Below, piece after piece: positions 28,080 through 36,083 of a stretch of 64,000 nucleotides of DNA. The DNA is from UBA2336 sp037443645 (GTDB lineage: Bacteria; Bacteroidota; Bacteroidia; Cytophagales; Cyclobacteriaceae): assembly GCA_037443645.1 (NCBI GenBank), contig JBBINY010000006.1, positions 7,639-71,638 on the forward strand. Direction: 5' to 3'. The first letter of the stretch is position 1. Each line of letters opens with the position of its first letter. The notes beneath the pieces were generated by a model that was not told the origin of the DNA, made no database searches, and saw nothing but the letters and a program-made list of their open reading frames with translations. Position numbers and translations under genes: made by a program.

Positions 28080-28679
28080 ATGAACTACACCATGAAGAGT
28101 TTGGGTAGCCTGGCGGTGGGTGTGCTGTTTTGCTACTGCACCAGCAAGTCATCCGAACAGGCAACAACCTATACCAAGATTGACTCCCTAACAGAGACGT
28201 ACCTGCTTTTGAAGGATAGCATGCTGAATACCTGGAACAGGATGATGTATGATGACAACCTGCGAATTAAGGCCATGAAGGCCATTATTCATGAACTCAA
28301 AGTAACCGGCAAATTTGATCAGGAAGTATTGAACACCCTCGATTACCGCATTGACCAATTGGTTCGGATACGGTATACCCCAAAAACCATGATGAATACC
28401 GATGTTGTGGAAGAATATGATTTTGCTTCAAACTCACTGGTAGCAGAAATCATAGCCATTACCGAATCGTACCCTGCCTATTCGTATAATTCGGTATTGC
28501 AGGAGCTATTGGAAACTGTCCGGAAAACCGATCAGCGCATTGAGACACACCGCACCGATTACGATGCGGCCGCCCGTGCCTACAATCAATTCATTGATGA
28601 GAACAAACTGCACGTACACGAAATCGATCAGAACGCAACCCTGGAAAAGAAGCCTCTTTTCTACGCGGATTCTGAATAG
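28080..28679 (+). CDS. LemA-like exported helical protein
   Basis: 199 residues from the ATG at 28080 (28092 is also possible). A hydrophobic N-terminus ends in Cys residues (AVGVLFCYCTSKSS), perhaps a non-canonical lipoprotein signal. The rest is helical. The later part, ITESYPAYSYNSVLQELLET plus DYDAAARAYNQFID, resembles the LemA signature of a YPxL segment followed by RxxYNxAVxxYN. LemA proteins are membrane-anchored helical bundles of unclear function. Assignment is by pattern only. Confidence 0.6.
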   Translation: MNYTMKSLGSLAVGVLFCYCTSKSSEQATTYTKIDSLTETYLLLKDSMLNTWNRMMYDDNLRIKAMKAIIHELKVTGKFDQEVLNTLDYRIDQLVRIRYTPKTMMNTDVVEEYDFASNSLVAEIIAITESYPAYSYNSVLQELLETVRKTDQRIETHRTDYDAAARAYNQFIDENKLHVHEIDQNATLEKKPLFYADSE

Positions 28680-28778
28680 GTCTATGTGTGTTCAGTTGCT
28701 GATAAAAAACGAGGGCTTCAAAGTCTGCCTGAACGCAAATCATTAACAAGGCGGTGACCAAAAAATGAACTGTTTAGG

Positions 28779-28786
28779 TATCTTTG
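28779..28786 (+). promoter_or_regulatory. -7 box TAnnTTTG before alkB
   Basis: TATCTTTG matches the consensus exactly, 19 bp before the ATG at 28806. An upstream GTGAC at 28754 may be a weak -33 element. Confidence 0.5.
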
Positions 28787-28805
28787 CTTATCATCGGTGC
28801 CTGTT

Positions 28806-29897
28806 ATGCAAATCGCAAAAAAAATTGGCTTTTTTACCGCGTTTATTATTCCGGCATTGGTCATAGCCGGCTATTATCTCGATGGTTACTGGAATTACCT
28901 GGCGATTATATTTTCATTTATTATCATTCCTGTAATTGATCAGATAAGCGGTTTGGATACATCCAATGTACCCGCTAATCGTGTTAAACAAATTAGCGAA
29001 GAATATTATTACCGCTTTGTTACTTACTTATGGACTTACCTCCAGCTCGCCCTTATGATCTGGGGTTTTTATGCAATTACATCCGGGCAAATCAACCATC
29101 CATTCGAATGGCTTGGATTCACCATTAGTTTTGCCCTTGTTACCGGTGGTATTGGCATTACTGTGGCGCACGAACTAGGTCATAAAAAAAGCCTTGTTGA
29201 ACGAACCTACAGCAAATTACTGCTGATGACCGTTAGCTACATGCATTTCTATATTGAACACAATCAGGGCCATCATGTACAGGTTGCAACGCCCCTTGAT
29301 CCGGCTACCGCACGAAAGAATGAAAACTTTTATTCATTCTGGTTTCGCTCTGTGGTAGGAGGATATACCCACGCATGGACCCTGGAAGCAAATCGGCTTC
29401 GCCACAAAGGGTTGCCGCTATTCCACTGGAAGAACCAGATGATCTGGTTCTTGGTACTGCCGCTTTTGTTTTGTGCAGTGGCAACCTTCTTGTTCAGTTA
29501 CTGGTTGAAGCGTCCAGCTTATGAAATCCCACTTTTCTTCTTTACCCAAAGCTTTGTTGCTTTTACCTTGCTGGAATTAGTTAATTATGTTGAGCACTAT
29601 GGCATCGTGCGAAGAGAGATCGGTCCCAACCGGTTTGAACGGGTTAACCCGTTGCACTCGTGGAACGCCAGTCATCTGGTAAGTAACTTCTTCCTGTTTC
29701 AACTTCAACGCCATTCTGATCACCACGCCAATGCAATAAAACGATATCAGGTATTGAATCATTACGATGAAAGTCCTCAATTGCCATTCGGGTACCCTAC
29801 CATGATTCTGATAGCCCTGCTTCCTCCGCTTTGGTTTCCGGTTATGAATAAACGGCTTGAGGTATGGCAAGTTAACCAGTTGCCCGTTACTCATTGA
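28806..29897 (+). CDS. alkB: Alkane 1-monooxygenase (AlkB type)
   Basis: Membrane diiron hydroxylase of 363 residues that oxidises terminal methyl groups of alkanes or similar chains. All histidine boxes are present: HELGHK (~122), EHNQGHH (~151) and RHSDHH (~302), together with the AlkB-specific NYVEHYGIVR. Six membrane helices surround them. The ATG at 28806 is preferred over a GTG at 28797. No rubredoxin or rubredoxin reductase lies nearby. Its 3' end overlaps the convergent ompA-like gene by 11 bp. Confidence 0.93.
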   Translation: MQIAKKIGFFTAFIIPALVIAGYYLDGYWNYLAIIFSFIIIPVIDQISGLDTSNVPANRVKQISEEYYYRFVTYLWTYLQLALMIWGFYAITSGQINHPFEWLGFTISFALVTGGIGITVAHELGHKKSLVERTYSKLLLMTVSYMHFYIEHNQGHHVQVATPLDPATARKNENFYSFWFRSVVGGYTHAWTLEANRLRHKGLPLFHWKNQMIWFLVLPLLFCAVATFLFSYWLKRPAYEIPLFFFTQSFVAFTLLELVNYVEHYGIVRREIGPNRFERVNPLHSWNASHLVSNFFLFQLQRHSDHHANAIKRYQVLNHYDESPQLPFGYPTMILIALLPPLWFPVMNKRLEVWQVNQLPVTH

Positions 29898-30999
29898 TAA
29901 ACCGTATTTCAACGCGCCTGTTAATGCTTCGCGCTTCATCTGTCTTTTCCGGGCGCAAAGGCCTGGACTTACCAAACCCATAGGTCGCTATCCGGGTAGC
30001 ATCAATACCTTTTGAAGCCAGGTAATCGGCCACACTGCGCGCCCGATCCCGCGAAAGCTTAAGGTTATATTCATCCGATCCGATAAAATCAGTATGGCCT
30101 GAAAGATGAACCAAGATATCCCCATGTTCAAAGAGGTAGCTTACCACCTTGTCGAGTTCAACAAACGAAGAACGCATCAGCACATGGCTGTCGAATTCAA
30201 ACTGAATGTTCTTCAAAATATAAACACGATTCAACTCAATCGTTTGTTCATTGAATTCTGTTACAGTAACCTCCTTCGCGGTTGGTTCAGGCTCAACAGG
30301 GGTAACGGATACATCATCAATATAAAAGTAAGCGCTATGCGTAAGCATGCTGTTCTTTCCTATGCGGTGGGGAAGCCGCCTGGATCGCGTTGAGGTGTTG
30401 TCCAGAAAATTTCCTAGTACGAGGTATCGTTCACCACCCCGCGCAGCAATCTCCGCCAGGACATGTTCCCAATCGCCTCCGGCTGCAAAGTGAACGGAGT
30501 CATTTCCAAAGGTATGTGATGCCGGTTCACGGATAACCTGGTCGTGGTTATGATTAATCTTCGTGTTGGAAAGTAAGAAGCCAATACGGTTAACTGCAAA
30601 TACAGAGTGTGATGAGAGTTTATAGTAAAATTCAATTCGATACCGGCTACCAGCCTGTAACGGTTCGGCCAACTCGCACTGGACGTATTCCCGGTAGTGG
30701 GTATCATCGTCACGTTGCGACCATACATAAATGCCGGCATACCCTTTTCCGGAATGTGCATTAGACGAACCCGCCCAGTTATAGGGAACATCCGCTTCGC
30801 CCCAACTGCAGGCATGGAAAAGATCGGGCGTACCGCGTGTAGGCGAATTCCAACCGGGAACCACAAAGTCCTTCCGGTCGGTACTGAAACTATGCGGACA
30901 CCGGATCAACTCTTCGAAGCCTGGATTGGGCACCAGATTTTGAGAAAATGCGGTAAAGGAAAGCCACACGCAAAGACCTATAAAAGAAACCTGCTTCAC
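29887..30999 (-). CDS. OmpA-family protein with N-terminal carbohydrate-binding-like domain
   Basis: 370 residues. A signal peptide ends at FSQ. Residues ~20-235 form a beta-sandwich of the type found in many Bacteroidota OmpA proteins (NLVPNPGFEELIRCPHSF; WAGSSNAHSGKGYAGIYV). The C-terminal ~110 residues are an OmpA peptidoglycan-binding domain (LVHLSGHTDFIGSDEYNLKL, SRDRARSVADYLASKGID, SINRRVEIRF). It starts with GTG, overlapping the LysM gene stop (GTGA), so the two form an envelope operon. Confidence 0.88.
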   Translation of the reverse strand: MKQVSFIGLCVWLSFTAFSQNLVPNPGFEELIRCPHSFSTDRKDFVVPGWNSPTRGTPDLFHACSWGEADVPYNWAGSSNAHSGKGYAGIYVWSQRDDDTHYREYVQCELAEPLQAGSRYRIEFYYKLSSHSVFAVNRIGFLLSNTKINHNHDQVIREPASHTFGNDSVHFAAGGDWEHVLAEIAARGGERYLVLGNFLDNTSTRSRRLPHRIGKNSMLTHSAYFYIDDVSVTPVEPEPTAKEVTVTEFNEQTIELNRVYILKNIQFEFDSHVLMRSSFVELDKVVSYLFEHGDILVHLSGHTDFIGSDEYNLKLSRDRARSVADYLASKGIDATRIATYGFGKSRPLRPEKTDEARSINRRVEIRFINE

Positions 31000-32000
31000 T
31001 TATAGAATGTCACTTCAACACGGAACCGCTGATCAATCGCCCCCAACCTGTCGTAGGCCGATTTTGATATTTTGATAATCAGCTTATTGGTAAGGGCTGT
31101 ATCCGGAAGCTTACCCACCACGCGCACAAATACTTCGCGGCCGTTCATCTCATTACGAACCTTCAGGATGGTACCAACCGGGGCCGTGCGATGCAAGGCA
31201 AGGTACTTTCGGTTTGCTTCCGTGCCCTCAATCAATTCAGCAAGGCCTGATTCAACCATTTCGCTGCTGTTACGAACGGGCTCCGAAATCACAACCGGCT
31301 GGTTAACGGTAACCGCAGCGGATTCTTTTATCGATGCTTCAGCAACTGCCGTCTCTGCTTTTATTGGTTCAGCGGTTTGCTGATTATTGTAAACCGGTTG
31401 AGCTACCAATAATTTTTGTCCGATCTTGAGTTCATCCGAAGGCAGGTTGTTCCATTCCCTGATTTGCTGAACGGTAACACCATACTGCCTGGCAATGGAG
31501 AAGAGTGTTTCCTTAGGTGCTACGGTATGAAACGACTGTACCGACTGCATTTCAGGCAAGGGCTGTGAACTTACCGGCAAAGGGGTACTCATGGATTTTT
31601 TAATAACCAATTCCTGGCCTACGGCCAGCGAAGGATCAGAAAGGTTATTCCATTGCATCAGCTCATCCACGGTAACAGTATAGAGTCTTGAGATGGAGAA
31701 CAGTGTTTCTCGTTCAGTCACTCTGTGGATATTTCCCTGCTGAGCCTGCGGCTTGCTCCTCGGTACGTACGGAACTTTCACTAGTTGGCCCACTTCAAGG
31801 CCCGCATCGGCTGTGGCATTGTACTCCAGAATCTGATTAACAGTAACTCCATACCGCCTGGAGATAGCGTATAAGGTTTCTTTTTCTTCAACCCGGTGGA
31901 TAACAAAAACCTTTCCGTTAATTATCTCTGCGCCAACCGAATCAGGTTGAACATCAGGGTGAAAAAATGAGAGGCCGGCAAAAATCAAAAGTTTAATCAT
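30996..32000 (-). CDS. Exported protein with three LysM repeats and RlpA-like barrel
   Basis: 334 residues. After a signal peptide there are three LysM domains, each starting HxVxxxETLxxIxRxYxVTV (near residues 33, 91 and 160) and ending in a KxP or K-hydrophobic segment; they bind peptidoglycan. A Pro/Ala/Glu linker follows. The last ~75 residues resemble a double-psi beta-barrel of the RlpA type (TAPVGTILKVRNEMNGREVF, VRVVGKLPDT). Probably a cell-wall anchored or wall-remodelling protein. Coupled with the OmpA gene. Confidence 0.85.
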   Translation of the reverse strand: MIKLLIFAGLSFFHPDVQPDSVGAEIINGKVFVIHRVEEKETLYAISRRYGVTVNQILEYNATADAGLEVGQLVKVPYVPRSKPQAQQGNIHRVTERETLFSISRLYTVTVDELMQWNNLSDPSLAVGQELVIKKSMSTPLPVSSQPLPEMQSVQSFHTVAPKETLFSIARQYGVTVQQIREWNNLPSDELKIGQKLLVAQPVYNNQQTAEPIKAETAVAEASIKESAAVTVNQPVVISEPVRNSSEMVESGLAELIEGTEANRKYLALHRTAPVGTILKVRNEMNGREVFVRVVGKLPDTALTNKLIIKISKSAYDRLGAIDQRFRVEVTFYK

Positions 32001-32198
32001 AGTCGCAAGTCTAAAAAATCCCGGGCACCCGGTATAATTGCCTGCTTATGATGCAGGCAAGCCATCTTTTCCATAAAGTTAACCATCGCGAAACGTTCAA
32101 AAAAGCACTTCAGGTAATTAAGTGAACAAATAGTCAGCCAAACTATTGTTGCCGGGATTTGGTTAATTTTAGCGCACTTGTTCAGATCTGTTTACCCT

Positions 32199-33518
32199 AT
32201 GAAATACGTCCTTTTTTTACTGTTCGGCATCTCCCTGGCCGGCCATGCCCAAAAAACCAAGGTGATGCTGATGGAAATCAAAAGCGAAATTGACCCGCGC
32301 ACCAGGCGCTATGTTGATTTGGCGCTGACAAATGCCGAAGCCATTAAAGCCGATATCGTGATTATTGAAATGGATACCTATGGGGGAATTTTGACGGACG
32401 CCAAGGAAATTGTTGATCGCATTATGGGTTTTAAAAAGCCGGTCTGGATTTTCATTAACTCCGATGCAGCTTCAGCCGGAGCGCTCATTTCGATTGCCTG
32501 CGACAGCATTTACATGTCGCCAGGTGCAACCATTGGGGCTGCCACTGTGGTGAGTGCAACCGGTGAAAAAGCACCCGACAAATACCAGTCGTACATGCGC
32601 TCGATCATGCGCTCAACGGCAGAAGAAAAAGGGCGCAATGCCCGAATAGCCGAAGGCATGGTGGATGAAGCTATCGAAATAGACAGCATAAAGAAAGCAG
32701 GAGAAATCATCACCTTCTCTACTTCCGAAGCGATACGCTACGGTTTTTGCGAAGCCAAAGTTGAGTCGGTTGAAGAAATCCTGAAGCGAAACAAAATCGA
32801 AAATTATGAACTCGCAAAATTCACACTAAGCAGGAGCGAAACAATTATTGCTTTCTTTCTCAACCCCTTTATCAGCGGGTTGCTGATCCTGGTTATCATT
32901 GGAGGAATATATTTTGAGCTCCAAACACCTGGGGTTGGCTTCCCATTATTTGCTGCCATCATTGCCCTGGTTCTTTACCTCGTGCCCTACTATTTAAACG
33001 GACTTGCTGAAAACTGGGAGGTAATTGCCTTGTTCCTGGGCCTGGGGCTTATTGCCGTTGAAATTTTTGTTCTTCCCGGATTCGGCATTGCCGGCATTGC
33101 CGGCATTACACTTACTGTGGGATCTCTCATTCTTATTATGGTGAACAATGATGCATTCGATTTTGAATTTGTTCCGGCCAATGAAATCCTTTATGCCGTA
33201 GCTGCAGCTTTTAGCGGCATCCTTGGCGGCATCATTCTAATATTTGTTGGCGGATCACATCTTTCAACGACCCGCTTCTTTAAACGGATAGCGCTGGTCG
33301 AAACCCAGGAGCGTTCAGAAGGCTATGTTGTAAAACCAGCGGCCGAATCGATGAAAGGAAAACAGGGAACCGCATATACAGTGCTGCGGCCGGGAGGCAA
33401 GGTAATTCTCGATGGCCAGATTTATGACGCCTATACACGCGGAGAATATATTGAAAAAGGAGATGCCATTGAGGTGTTGGATGATGAAACAACGTCCTTA
33501 CGCGTTAAAAAAGTATGA
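32199..33518 (+). CDS. Long-form NfeD membrane serine protease (ClpP class)
   Basis: 439 residues. A signal peptide precedes a ClpP-like protease domain with the nucleophile Ser in SDAASAGALIS (~92) and a candidate dyad Lys in EKAPDKYQS (~128). Four or five membrane helices follow (around 215-360), then a C-terminal NfeD OB-fold (GKQGTAYTVLRPGGKVILDG). Such NfeD proteins cleave or organise membrane proteins, often with stomatin partners; none is next to it. The ATG at 32199 is used rather than the TTG at 32178. It overlaps the next gene by four bases. Confidence 0.9.
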   Translation: MKYVLFLLFGISLAGHAQKTKVMLMEIKSEIDPRTRRYVDLALTNAEAIKADIVIIEMDTYGGILTDAKEIVDRIMGFKKPVWIFINSDAASAGALISIACDSIYMSPGATIGAATVVSATGEKAPDKYQSYMRSIMRSTAEEKGRNARIAEGMVDEAIEIDSIKKAGEIITFSTSEAIRYGFCEAKVESVEEILKRNKIENYELAKFTLSRSETIIAFFLNPFISGLLILVIIGGIYFELQTPGVGFPLFAAIIALVLYLVPYYLNGLAENWEVIALFLGLGLIAVEIFVLPGFGIAGIAGITLTVGSLILIMVNNDAFDFEFVPANEILYAVAAAFSGILGGIILIFVGGSHLSTTRFFKRIALVETQERSEGYVVKPAAESMKGKQGTAYTVLRPGGKVILDGQIYDAYTRGEYIEKGDAIEVLDDETTSLRVKKV

Positions 33519-34453
33519 GGATTTTTATTCTCCTTCTATTATGTGGCGCATGCACTACCAAACTTGTTGACCACCCGGGTCTTCCAGTTACACAACCTTC
33601 ACTGATACTGCTTGGCACGGTTCAGGATGCGGGCTCACCCCAGGCGGGCTGCAAGAAGGCCTGCTGCTCAATGTTGTTTTCTCATCCCGACCCAACCCGA
33701 ATGATCATTTCGCTGGGTATCATTGACCCCGAAACCGGCAAACGGTGGATGATTGAAGCGTCCCCCGATTTTTCCCGTCAGCTCACTATCCTGAACAACT
33801 ATGCAGGTCATGAAAATTCAGCACCCGATGGAATTTTTCTTACGCACGCCCACATGGGGCATTATACTGGGCTGATGCATTTGGGGCGGGAGGCTATGAA
33901 TTCAGGCAACACGAGCGTGTACAGTATGCCCCGTATGAAACAGTATCTTGAAACCAATGGACCCTGGAGCCAGCTTGTTACCCTGAACAACATTCAATTG
34001 CACGAAATCCGTGCTGATGAAAAAGTTATGCTTACATCCACGCTGCATGTTACCCCATTGCTTGTTCCACACCGCGATGAATTTTCCGAAACAGCAGGTT
34101 ATCTTATTGAAGGTCCATCAAAAAAGGCCTTGTTCATACCCGACATTGATAAATGGGACAAGTGGGAGCGCGACATAACCGCGCTGATTTCATCCGTTGA
34201 TTACGCCCTGCTTGATGCCACCTTTTATGATGCCGAAGAAATTCAAACCCGCGACATGCGTGAAATCCCACATCCGTTTGTCGTGGAGAGCATGGTGCTA
34301 TTCGAAAACCTGGATGTAGCTGAGAAGAACAAAATCTACTTCATTCACATGAACCATACCAATCCGTTGCTGGAGGCATCAAGTGAGGCATACAAACAGG
34401 TAACCCAAAAAGGATATCATGTGGGAGCAAGCTATACGGTACTGCCGCTGTGA
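33515..34453 (+). CDS. PqqB-like MBL-fold hydrolase with altered metal motif
   Basis: 312 residues with a metallo-beta-lactamase fold: LILLGTVQDAGSPQAGC at the start, THAHMGHYTGL as the metal motif, and FIHMNHTNP late. The canonical HxHxDH is HAHMGH here, so the Asp ligand of the second metal is replaced by Gly. A short N-terminal hydrophobic segment ending in GAC suggests a lipoprotein or secreted protein. It resembles PqqB, but no other PQQ genes are near. Coupled to the NfeD gene by an ATGA overlap. Confidence 0.82.
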   Translation: MRIFILLLLCGACTTKLVDHPGLPVTQPSLILLGTVQDAGSPQAGCKKACCSMLFSHPDPTRMIISLGIIDPETGKRWMIEASPDFSRQLTILNNYAGHENSAPDGIFLTHAHMGHYTGLMHLGREAMNSGNTSVYSMPRMKQYLETNGPWSQLVTLNNIQLHEIRADEKVMLTSTLHVTPLLVPHRDEFSETAGYLIEGPSKKALFIPDIDKWDKWERDITALISSVDYALLDATFYDAEEIQTRDMREIPHPFVVESMVLFENLDVAEKNKIYFIHMNHTNPLLEASSEAYKQVTQKGYHVGASYTVLPL

Positions 34454-34516
34454 TCACATTTGTCTGGCGAATCACCCGATGTCCATCAATGAGTGTGTTG
34501 TAGTATCTTTATAGCA

Positions 34517-35278
34517 ATGAATTCAATACTTGCCATCATTCCGGCACGCTACGCTTCAAGCCGGTTTCCCGGAAAACCCCTTGCCGATATTGGCGGCATG
34601 TCGATGATCCAGCGCGTGTACAGGCAAACTACCCAGGCATCGCTGGTAAAGCGGGTTATAGTAGCCACCGATAACCTGCTGATTTATGACCACGTAAAAG
34701 CCTTTGGCGGAAACGTGGTGATGACGGACGAACAACATGCAAGCGGTACCGACCGTTGTTTTGAGGCCCTCACCCGTCAACCTGAAAAGTTTGACTATGT
34801 TCTCAATGTGCAGGGTGATGAGCCGTTCATTCAACCGGAACAAATCGATTTGCTTGCGTCATCGTTGGATCACACAATGGAAATCGCCACGCTGGCAAAA
34901 AAAATTACGGTAAGGGCTGACATTTTTAATTCCAATGTGGTAAAGGTTGTGTTCTCCGCTCAGGGTCGCGCACTGTATTTCAGCCGGTCGCCTGTTCCGC
35001 ATGTGCGCAATCGTGCTGAAGAGGACTGGCTGAACCATGGCACATTTTACAAACACATCGGGATGTATGCTTACAGGGCCGATGTTCTTGAAAGAATAAC
35101 ACGCCTGCCTGTTTCGGCCCTGGAAAAAACGGAGTCGCTGGAACAACTGCGCTGGCTCGAAAACGGGTACACGATTAACTTAATCGAAACTTCACTGGAA
35201 ACGATTGGAATTGACGTTCCGGATGATGTGGAAAAAGCCCTGGCTTTTATTAAAACCGCAGGCGGCCAAACATCTTAA
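34517..35278 (+). CDS. kdsB: 3-deoxy-manno-octulosonate cytidylyltransferase
   Basis: Activates KDO as CMP-KDO for lipid A-core synthesis in the cytoplasm; 253 residues, the family size. Motifs are IIPARYASSRFPGKPLADIG, VLNVQGDEPFIQPEQI and the late KTESLEQLRWLENG. The ATG at 34517 starts the Rossmann strand directly. A -7-like TATCTTTA at 34504 lies too close to be a convincing promoter. Confidence 0.96.
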   Translation: MNSILAIIPARYASSRFPGKPLADIGGMSMIQRVYRQTTQASLVKRVIVATDNLLIYDHVKAFGGNVVMTDEQHASGTDRCFEALTRQPEKFDYVLNVQGDEPFIQPEQIDLLASSLDHTMEIATLAKKITVRADIFNSNVVKVVFSAQGRALYFSRSPVPHVRNRAEEDWLNHGTFYKHIGMYAYRADVLERITRLPVSALEKTESLEQLRWLENGYTINLIETSLETIGIDVPDDVEKALAFIKTAGGQTS

Positions 35279-35379
35279 AACTATTCTGTCGAGTTGCCCG
35301 AAGGCTTACCTTCCGGAGGAAGCTGTGCTCAGCATGTCGTTTTGATTGTCTTCCTGCGTAGGCCAGAACTTTTACAAGG

Positions 35380-35778
35380 TCAATTCTTCCACGCTGTGGC
35401 TTCACAAAAGTCTGTCCGGGAATTGCTCCAGGTATTCCTTACGCTATAGTTGAAAGAAATCTCATCCCCGTAAATTGTTCCTGTTCCCTCCACCGTATAG
35501 CCATTTACTGTTTGCCTGTGGATGGTGATCTTATTATAATTTACGGTAGCGTAAACCCTGACATCGGCCCCATAGAAGTTGACAATCCGGATTTCATTAA
35601 CCGACCGGTTTGATGACTCTACCCAGATGGTGTAATTATAATATTCGGTATAGGTTTCGCTGTACTCATTCACCGAATAGCGACCCTCAACCCGGTAGCC
35701 CGGGTTGTAAGGATCATAGTAATAAAATTCGCAGGCTGACAGCCCGATCAGTCCTGCAAAAATCAACACCTTTTTCAT
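35380..35778 (-). CDS. Small lipoprotein, function unknown
   Basis: 132 residues from the ATG at 35778. The lipobox is LSAC after a short hydrophobic segment (VLIFAGLIGLSAC), so it is a lipoprotein. The mature part is Tyr-rich (CEFYYYDPYNPGYRVEGRY) with alternating strands, which suggests a small beta-barrel or sandwich. I recognise no family. It stands alone and is convergent with kdsB. Confidence 0.75.
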   Translation of the reverse strand: MKKVLIFAGLIGLSACEFYYYDPYNPGYRVEGRYSVNEYSETYTEYYNYTIWVESSNRSVNEIRIVNFYGADVRVYATVNYNKITIHRQTVNGYTVEGTGTIYGDEISFNYSVRNTWSNSRTDFCEATAWKN

Positions 35779-35876
35779 AACCAACTAGTTACACTACCCA
35801 TAAGGCAAGGTTAATGCCAATCCATCGAAAGCCTTCAGAATGGGTTGAATTTTGGCTCTTTTCAGGGCGATAATAA

Positions 35877-35905
35877 AAAAGCCCCGGCCGTCTGCCGGGG
35901 CTTTT
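35877..35905 (-). terminator. Strong terminator downstream of ftsZ
   Basis: A 12-bp perfect stem (35877-35888 with 35894-35905) with loop CGTCT; on the minus strand it is followed by a T-rich tail. It lies about 180 bp after the ftsZ stop and would end transcription of the dcw cluster. Confidence 0.85.
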
Positions 35906-36083
35906 CAAAGGCAAAAAAATAATCCTGCTCAGGCAGAATTGATAAGAAGGCATTCCGGTGCCGGCAAAAAGTATTTACAACCAACAACCACTACGAATGG
36001 AGTAAAATACCAGTCACACCGGAAATGCCATACCTTTGAAATCGTTGAAATCATGGATCGCATAGCGCTATTCAGCAGGCCCG
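35906..36083 (-). other. ftsZ 3' untranslated region with long-range inverted repeat
   Basis: No gene recognised. GGCATTCCGGTG (35949-35960) is complementary to CACCGGAAATGCC (36017-36029) apart from one extra base, so the transcript may fold into a long stem before the terminator. Confidence 0.4.

Noticed and set aside
29887..29897. 11-bp convergent overlap of alkB and ompA-like genes as a regulatory antisense element
   Set aside because: Short coding overlaps of convergent genes are common in compact genomes; nothing else supports regulation.
33081..33108. Tandem GGCATTGCC repeats in the NfeD gene
   Set aside because: Simply encode the GIAGIAGI segment of a membrane helix; no sign of a separate repeat element.
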